The notes below the pieces were generated by a model. It ran no database searches and was not told where the DNA came from. It worked only from the letters and a program-made list of their open reading frames with translations. Of a stretch of DNA of 36,822 nt, positions 31,792 to 36,822 are shown piece by piece (position 1 is the first letter of the stretch; each line of letters starts with the position of its first letter). The translations under genes were made by a program, and so were the position numbers. This DNA comes from an uncultured Oribacterium sp. Lineage in GTDB: Bacteria > Bacillota > Clostridia > Lachnospirales > Lachnospiraceae. Location: the NCBI GenBank assembly GCA_900772695.1, contig CAAGRO010000247.1, forward strand, positions 1-36,822, written 5' to 3'.

Positions 31792-32889
31792 TTATACGTT
31801 GAAGCGGAACTCAACGACGTCGCCGTCCTGCATCACGTAATCCTTACCCTCCATGCGGACGAGACCCTTCTCACGTGCCGCTGCGATGGAGCCACAGTCG
31901 AGGAGATCCTGGTAGTTGATGACCTCGGCCTTGATAAAGCCACGCTCGAAGTCGGAATGGATCTTACCGGCCGCCTGCGGTGCCTTCGTCCCCTTCCGGA
32001 TGGTCCATGCTCTGGTCTCCTTCTCACCGGCCGTGAGGAAGGACATGAGGCCGAGCAGATCGTAGGAGGCCCGCACGATCTTGTCGAGACCGGACTCGTT
32101 CATCCCGAGGGACTCGAGGTACTCTGCCTTCTCATCGTCCTCAAGCTCGGAGATCTCCTCCTCGATCTGCGCGGAAATCACGAAAACACCGGAGCCGTTC
32201 TCTGCCGCGTAGTCACGTACCTTCTGGACGTATGCATTGGACACACCATCATCCGCAACCGAATCCTCGGAAACGTTCGCCGCATAGATCACCGGCTTAC
32301 GGGTCAGGAGGTCGAGGGTGTCAATGAAGGCGTTCTTATCATCATCACCGGCATCGAAGCTGATGGCCAGCTTATCCGACTCGAGGTGGTCGTGGAGCTC
32401 GGTGAGGAGCGCATACTCTGCCTTCGCATCCTTATCGTTCATCGCAAGCTTCTTCGTCTTCGCGAGACGACGATCGAGGAGATCGAGGTCGGAGAAGATG
32501 AGCTCGAGGTTGATGGTCTCGATATCACGAATCGGATCCACGGAACCATCAACATGTACGATGTTGTCATCATCAAAGCAGCGAACGACATGCACGATGG
32601 CATCCGTCTCCCGGATGTTCGACAGGAACTGGTTACCGAGGCCCTCACCCTTGGAGGCACCCTTGACGAGACCCGCGATATCGACGAACTGGATCACCGC
32701 CGGCACGATCTTCTGCGTATTATACAGTGCGCCCAGCTTCTGGAGACGCTCATCCGGCACAGCGACGACACCGACGTTCGGCTCGATCGTACAGAACGGG
32801 TAGTTGGCAGACTCTGCGCCCGCCTTCGTAATTGCGTTAAACAGTGTAGACTTGCCGACATTTGGCAGTCCGACGATACCTAATTTCAT
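31792..32889 (-). CDS. ychF: Obg-family ATPase YchF
   Basis: A 365-residue ribosome-associated P-loop protein of the Obg family that prefers ATP over GTP; in other bacteria it is redox-sensitive and affects stress responses and translation. The P-loop is GLPNVGKST (7-15), the Walker B region is QFVDIAGLVKGASKGEGLGNQFL (67-89), a coiled-coil arm lies at about 130-210, and the C-terminal TGS domain contains TRAWTIRKGTKAPQAAGKIHSDFERGFIKAEV. Length is the family norm. The start has AAGGAG upstream, with a very good promoter overlapping the end of lgt and a terminator behind, so it is a monocistronic unit. Confidence 0.97.
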   Translation of the reverse strand: MKLGIVGLPNVGKSTLFNAITKAGAESANYPFCTIEPNVGVVAVPDERLQKLGALYNTQKIVPAVIQFVDIAGLVKGASKGEGLGNQFLSNIRETDAIVHVVRCFDDDNIVHVDGSVDPIRDIETINLELIFSDLDLLDRRLAKTKKLAMNDKDAKAEYALLTELHDHLESDKLAISFDAGDDDKNAFIDTLDLLTRKPVIYAANVSEDSVADDGVSNAYVQKVRDYAAENGSGVFVISAQIEEEISELEDDEKAEYLESLGMNESGLDKIVRASYDLLGLMSFLTAGEKETRAWTIRKGTKAPQAAGKIHSDFERGFIKAEVINYQDLLDCGSIAAAREKGLVRMEGKDYVMQDGDVVEFRFNV

Positions 32890-32931
32890 AATCTAAATCT
32901 CCTTAAAATTGCAGCTCAGAAAAGCATCGCT

Positions 32932-32960
32932 ATTATAAACCAGAAGCTTGTTCTTTACAA
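32932..32960 (-). promoter_or_regulatory. ychF promoter overlapping the lgt stop codon
   Basis: On the minus strand TTGTAA (32955-32960), a 17-nt spacer and a perfect TATAAT (32932-32937). The -35 hexamer includes the last lgt codon (TTG) and its stop (TAA). Leader about 37 nt. Confidence 0.75.
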
Positions 32961-33824
32961 TGCCGACTTCGCCTTCCGCACACCACGGAGGATCATCGCG
33001 AGTCCAAGTACGGCGAGTGCCCCCGACAGGGCCTGCGAGACGGCGATGTTCGTGCCCCAGAGAAGCAGCGAATCCGTCCGGAGTCCCTCGATCCAGAAGC
33101 GGCCGATACCGTAGAACATGAGATACTCCCAGAACACCTGGCCGGTGAACTTCTTCTTCGGGCCGGTGATCAGAAGAAGGATCAGGGTACAGAGGTTCCA
33201 GACCGACTCGTAAAAGAAGGTCGGGTGTACCTGGATGAACATCTCGTCACCGATCCGGATCGCATGTGTGAGCACGTCCTCGTTCAGCATATTCGGATTC
33301 ACGATGGACTCCCGGATACGCATCGCGAGCAGCGAATCCGTATAGCGGCCGAAGGCCTCTGCATTGAAAAAGTTCCCCCAGCGGCCGATACTCTGTCCCG
33401 TGAGGAGTCCGAGCACCGCGGAATCCGCGATGGAGAAAAACTTCACCTTCCGCCGGTGGCAGAAAATCATGCAGCAGAGGATACCGGTCAGGATGCCGCC
33501 GTAAATCGCCAGCCCGCCCTGCCGGAGGTTGAGGATCTCCCCGAGATGCTGTGCGTAGTAGTCCCACTCGAAAATTACATAGTAGGCGCGCGCACCGAGA
33601 ATCGCGAAGATGATGCTGTACAGCGCGAGGTCCTCGATGTCCTCGACCTTCTCTCCGCGCCGTTTATAGTCGAAGCTTGCGATCAGCACACCCATCAGCA
33701 TGCCGATCCCGATGATGATGCCGTAGTAGGCGATGCGGAAGCCGAACACGGAAATCGAGTTTCCGAGATGCTCGACGCCGATCCCGAGATGCGGGAAATA
33801 GATGTCATAGTTATCTGTATTCAT
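32955..33824 (-). CDS. lgt: Prolipoprotein diacylglyceryl transferase
   Basis: A 289-residue membrane enzyme with about seven membrane segments that transfers diacylglycerol from phosphatidylglycerol to the lipobox cysteine of prolipoproteins. The Lgt signature GRWGNFFNAEAFG lies at 147-159. The active-site region YGIIIGIGMLMG and the conserved RQGGLAIYGGILTG segment (101-114) precede it, and HPTFFYESVWNL and GRFWIEGLRTDSL follow. The start has AAAGGGA upstream. MetQ in this window is a likely substrate. It follows ligA by 131 nt in the same direction. Confidence 0.96.
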   Translation of the reverse strand: MNTDNYDIYFPHLGIGVEHLGNSISVFGFRIAYYGIIIGIGMLMGVLIASFDYKRRGEKVEDIEDLALYSIIFAILGARAYYVIFEWDYYAQHLGEILNLRQGGLAIYGGILTGILCCMIFCHRRKVKFFSIADSAVLGLLTGQSIGRWGNFFNAEAFGRYTDSLLAMRIRESIVNPNMLNEDVLTHAIRIGDEMFIQVHPTFFYESVWNLCTLILLLITGPKKKFTGQVFWEYLMFYGIGRFWIEGLRTDSLLLWGTNIAVSQALSGALAVLGLAMILRGVRKAKSAL

Positions 33825-33955
33825 TCAGTCTGTCCCTTTCATGCAGCATCCTTTCGACCTGCATTTACAAGCCATGAGCGCCGTCATCGGCAAACACCGG
33901 CTCAGCGTTCGAACGCCACGACGAGCGCCGTCATCAACCAGGCAGGAACCACTCA

Positions 33956-35968
33956 TCACGCGTCTGCCTCGCCCTTCAGAATGCGGAGAAACTCCTCCTC
34001 CGTGACGATCGGAACACCGAGCTCCTTCGCTTTTTTATTCTTTCCGGAGGTCGACGTGATGTCGTTGTTCACGAGGTAGGCAGTCTTCGCAGACACCGAG
34101 CCCGCCGCACGTCCGCCGGCCTGCTCGATCAGCGCCTGCAGCTCCTTCCGGTTCCCGAAGTGCTCGAGGGAACCGGTGATGACGACGGACTTTCCTTCCA
34201 TCGTCTTCGCTGTCGTGCTGTCCTCCACCCGCTTCTCGATCTCGAGGTCCTGCAGCAGCGCATCCACCTGCTTCATCGCCGCCGCGTCCCGGAAATAGCG
34301 CACGAGGTTCTCTGCGAGCACCGCGCCGATGCCGTCCACCTCCTGCAGCTCCTCCACGCCTGCTGCCCGCAGCTTCGTGAAATCATCCCCGAAGTGCCGG
34401 CAGAGGACCTTCGCGTTTGCGAGGCCAATGCCGGCGATCCCGAGCCCATACACGACGCGGTAAAGCTCCGTATGGCGGGCGCGCTCCGTGGCCGTCATCA
34501 GATTCTCATAGCTCTTCTCACCGAAGCCCTCCATCGTCACGATCTCCGCACGATAGCGGTCGAGATGGAAGATATCGCTGTAGTGATGAATGAAGCCATG
34601 CGCGATGAACTTCTCCAGTGTCTGCTCGCTGAGGCCCTCGATGTTCAACGCATCGCGGCTGACGAAAAGTGAGAAATTCTTGATTTTCTTCGCCGCACAG
34701 TCCGGATTCGGACAGTACAGGAACTTCGCCTCATTGTCCGAACGGATCTCCGTCGGCTGTCCACAGACCGGACAGACCGCAGCCAGCTTCAGATTTCCGG
34801 AACGGGTCAGGTTTTCCGCGATCTGCGGGATGATCATGTTTGCCTTATAGACGGTGATCCGGTCCCCGATGCCGAGCGCGAGCTCCTCACAGTAGGAAAG
34901 GTTATGAAGACTTGCACGGCTGACCGTCGTTCCCTCCAGCTCCACCGGATCAAAGATCGCCACCGGATTGATGAGGCCGGTGCGGCTCGGTGACCACTCC
35001 ACCTCGCGGAGAACGGTCTCCGCCTGCTCATCGCTCCACTTGAAGGCGATGGCGTTTCGCGGAAACTTCGCGGTACGACCGAGGCTGAGCCCGTAGGCGA
35101 TGTCCTCGTAGATCAGTACGAGGCCGTCGGACGGGAAGTCGTTATGCTGAATCGCCTCCGAAAACCACTGTACCGTTTCCGCGATCGTATCCTTCGTCAC
35201 ATGCTTATACTCGACGACATCGAAGCCCTGTCCACGCAGAAATTCATACTGCGCCGCGCGGGAGTTCTGGAAATCCACATTTTCGCCCTGTTCATCCACG
35301 GCGCTCACGAGCGCGAAGGCCATCAGATTCACATGACGGGATTTCGTCACCTTCGGATCGAGCTGACGCACGGATCCGGAGCAGAGATTTCGTGGATTCT
35401 TATACTTCGCATCCGCGTCCGCGATGGTTTCGTTGATCTTCTTAAATTCAGAATACGTGATGATGGCCTCGCCACGAAGCACCAGATCACCGGTGAAGGA
35501 AATCCTCGTCGGGACGTTATCAAACATCCGCGCGTTCTGCGTGATGACTTCACCGATCTCGCCGTTACCACGCGTGACCGCCTTTACCAGCTCACCGGCA
35601 TGATAGCTCAGGACGACCGTAAGTCCGTCCATCTTCCAGCTGAGCAGGCCCGCCTTCTCTCCGAGCCAGTCTGCCAGCGCCTCGACGGACTTCGTCTTAT
35701 CGAGGCTCAGCATCGGACTCGGATGACGCTCCTTCGGAAGCTCCGACAGCACCTCGAAGCCGACACGCTGCGTCGGCGAGCCACCGAGAATCATGCCCGT
35801 CTCCTGCTCAAGCGTCAGAAGCTCATCATAGAGCTGATCATATGTCAGGTTCGACATGATCTCATTGCCATCCACATAGTACACACGGGCAGCCTCATTC
35901 AGCGTTCGGATGAGCTCCTTCATGCGTGCAAGCTTCTGGTTCTTTTCTTCGTTATGGGAAACACTCAT
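33956..35968 (-). CDS. ligA: NAD-dependent DNA ligase
   Basis: A 670-residue replicative ligase that seals nicks using NAD. The N-terminal Ia domain and HPSPMLSLDKTK (82-93) bind NAD. The adenylated lysine is K112 in WKMDGLTVVLSY; most LigA proteins have KIDG or KVDG here, so the variation is conservative. Further parts are the OB fold, a zinc finger of four cysteines (CPVC...CPNPDC, about 393-417), helix-hairpin-helix repeats (about 505-575) and a C-terminal BRCT domain (about 590-668, GKSVVITGSLEHFGNRKELQ). Length is normal for LigA. The start has AGGTGAAG upstream. Confidence 0.97.
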   Translation of the reverse strand: MSVSHNEEKNQKLARMKELIRTLNEAARVYYVDGNEIMSNLTYDQLYDELLTLEQETGMILGGSPTQRVGFEVLSELPKERHPSPMLSLDKTKSVEALADWLGEKAGLLSWKMDGLTVVLSYHAGELVKAVTRGNGEIGEVITQNARMFDNVPTRISFTGDLVLRGEAIITYSEFKKINETIADADAKYKNPRNLCSGSVRQLDPKVTKSRHVNLMAFALVSAVDEQGENVDFQNSRAAQYEFLRGQGFDVVEYKHVTKDTIAETVQWFSEAIQHNDFPSDGLVLIYEDIAYGLSLGRTAKFPRNAIAFKWSDEQAETVLREVEWSPSRTGLINPVAIFDPVELEGTTVSRASLHNLSYCEELALGIGDRITVYKANMIIPQIAENLTRSGNLKLAAVCPVCGQPTEIRSDNEAKFLYCPNPDCAAKKIKNFSLFVSRDALNIEGLSEQTLEKFIAHGFIHHYSDIFHLDRYRAEIVTMEGFGEKSYENLMTATERARHTELYRVVYGLGIAGIGLANAKVLCRHFGDDFTKLRAAGVEELQEVDGIGAVLAENLVRYFRDAAAMKQVDALLQDLEIEKRVEDSTTAKTMEGKSVVITGSLEHFGNRKELQALIEQAGGRAAGSVSAKTAYLVNNDITSTSGKNKKAKELGVPIVTEEEFLRILKGEADA

Positions 35969-36078
35969 AGTATCTTCACCTGTTCCAGTTTACTGTTTAT
36001 CTGTTTCGCTTCCATGCCCGACGAAGGACGCGCAGCGTCCTACCTGCGGGAGCAGATTTCGAGAACGATCGCTGTTCT

Positions 36079-36822
36079 TTACTTTCCGGCACCTTCTTCC
36101 ATGTCTTCCTCCCGGAGGCCGAGTTCAGACAGCTCGATCTCGCGATACTGCCCCGGCTTCAGTCCATGCAGGGTGAGATCCATGATCCGGATGCGCTTCA
36201 GCTTCTTTACCTCATACCCGAAGGCCGCGCACATACGGCGGATCTGCCGGTTCAGTCCCTGCGTGATCACGATATGGAACTCCTGCTGGCGGAGCTTCGC
36301 CGGGCGGGTCATATCCTGCCATACCTCGCACGGGCGGGTCGTCGTATGCAGCTCCTTCAGCTCGACACCATCGGCGAGGCCGTCCAGAAATTCCTTCGTG
36401 CACGGCTTATCCACCGTCACGACGTATTCCTTCTCATGGTAATTCCGTGCACGATTGATCCGGTTTACGAGATCCCCCTGGTTCGTCAGTAAGATGAGGC
36501 CCTCCGACTCCTTATCGAGACGGCCGATCGGATATACTCTCGTGTGATAATGGATCGCCTCGATGATATTCGGCGCCTTATCCTTATCGCTCGTCGTGCA
36601 CACGATCCCACGCGGCTTGTAGTACGCGAGCAGCACCGGTGCCGGACGGTCATAGTCCTGCCCCACCGTCGAGATCTGCTCGCCATAGCGCTTCGCCATC
36701 CGGCGCGACTCCGTATGGAGCAGGTACTGTGCCTCCGGGTTTCCTGCATTGGCCTTCAGCGCATGCGGATTCACGCACTGCCCGTCCAGCTCGATCGAGT
36801 CTGCCTCGGTCACCTGCTGACC
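36079..36822 (-). CDS. rluF: RluF-like 23S rRNA pseudouridine synthase, 5' end cut by window edge
   Basis: The reading frame is open to the right edge, so the N-terminus is missing; the visible part begins GQQVTEADSIELDG, the end of an S4 RNA-binding domain. The catalytic domain has LAYYKPRGIVCTT, then the RsuA-family motif PIGRLDKESEGLILLTNQGD with the catalytic aspartate, then NYHEKEYVVTVDKP, and GLNRQIRRMCAAFGYEVKKLKRIRI near the end. These stretches resemble RluF (psi2604) more than RluB or RsuA as I remember them. The stop is 110 nt before ligA. Confidence 0.87.
   Translation of the reverse strand, partial: GQQVTEADSIELDGQCVNPHALKANAGNPEAQYLLHTESRRMAKRYGEQISTVGQDYDRPAPVLLAYYKPRGIVCTTSDKDKAPNIIEAIHYHTRVYPIGRLDKESEGLILLTNQGDLVNRINRARNYHEKEYVVTVDKPCTKEFLDGLADGVELKELHTTTRPCEVWQDMTRPAKLRQQEFHIVITQGLNRQIRRMCAAFGYEVKKLKRIRIMDLTLHGLKPGQYREIELSELGLREEDMEEGAGK

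Noticed and set aside
33876..33935. Direct repeat GAGCGCCGTCATC, two copies 47 bp apart, between lgt and ligA
   Set aside because: Two short GC-rich copies without further structure; may be chance. No coding frame or site could be tied to them.
34000..35968. LigA KMDG in place of the common KIDG active-site motif
   Set aside because: The catalytic lysine, Asp and Gly are retained and the rest of the protein is complete, so this is ordinary variation.
36079..36813. Taking the GTG at 36813 as the true start of the pseudouridine synthase
   Set aside because: The frame stays open to the window edge and the visible N-terminus is the tail of an S4 domain, so the gene is truncated by the window instead.
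1..36822. Search for CRISPR arrays, tRNA/rRNA genes, insertion sequences, toxin-antitoxin pairs and defence genes
   Set aside because: None seen. Intergenic gaps are short, and all genes with a readable family are housekeeping or transport genes.

Overview
The window is a chromosomal segment of about 37 kb, moderately GC-rich, from a low-oxygen Bacillota, most likely Lachnospiraceae or a close relative. This placement is inferred from gene content: an oxygen-independent ribonucleotide reductase (nrdD/nrdG) with NrdR, a small Aquifex-type aconitase, a clostridial-type division and cell-wall cluster, DUF975 and YitT membrane proteins, and strong AGGAGG-type ribosome binding sites. Thirty-one protein genes were called. 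All lie on the minus strand except one LysR regulator. No tRNA, rRNA, CRISPR array, insertion sequence or prophage was seen. Two genes are cut by the window edges: a lactonase-like protein at the left and an RluF-like pseudouridine synthase at the right.

Layout from high to low coordinates, which is the direction of transcription. (1) 36.8-33.0 kb: rluF-like, ligA, lgt. (2) 32.9-31.8 kb: ychF, with its own promoter and terminator. (3) 31.7-21.2 kb: a compact dcw cluster, mraZ-rsmH-ftsL-like-PBP-mraY-murD-ftsW, closed by a strong terminator, followed by separately transcribed divIB and ftsZ. It has a consensus promoter, and three 10-bp repeats before mraZ match the expected MraZ operator. A composite palindromic REP-like element sits between the PBP gene and mraY. 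(4) 21.1-18.0 kb: prfC (RF3) and a PepV-like dipeptidase. (5) 17.9-15.0 kb: a metNIQ-type ABC importer whose promoter abuts a perfect 13-bp-arm palindrome. (6) 14.8-11.7 kb: nrdD-nrdG preceded by two NrdR-box-like sites 32 bp apart. (7) 11.6-9.3 kb: DUF975 gene, nrdR and aroD. (8) 9.2-6.7 kb: a 2-hydroxycarboxylate transporter and an unknown membrane protein. (9) 6.6-3.1 kb: YitT protein, the divergent LysR/HAD phosphatase pair, and a nitroreductase. (10) 2.7-0 kb: aconitase and the lactonase-like protein.

Most of the window is housekeeping: division and peptidoglycan precursors, lipoprotein maturation, DNA ligation, translation termination, anaerobic dNTP synthesis and small-molecule import. 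I saw no clearly new multi-gene system. The most informative signals are non-coding: the NrdR-box pair, the MraZ repeats, the REP-like palindromes inside the dcw cluster, the palindrome at the metN promoter, the ATATGC-N11-GCATAT dyad between LysR and the HAD gene, and the 10-bp-phased repeats upstream of aconitase. All calls come from reading the sequence and remembered family motifs; no database search was run.
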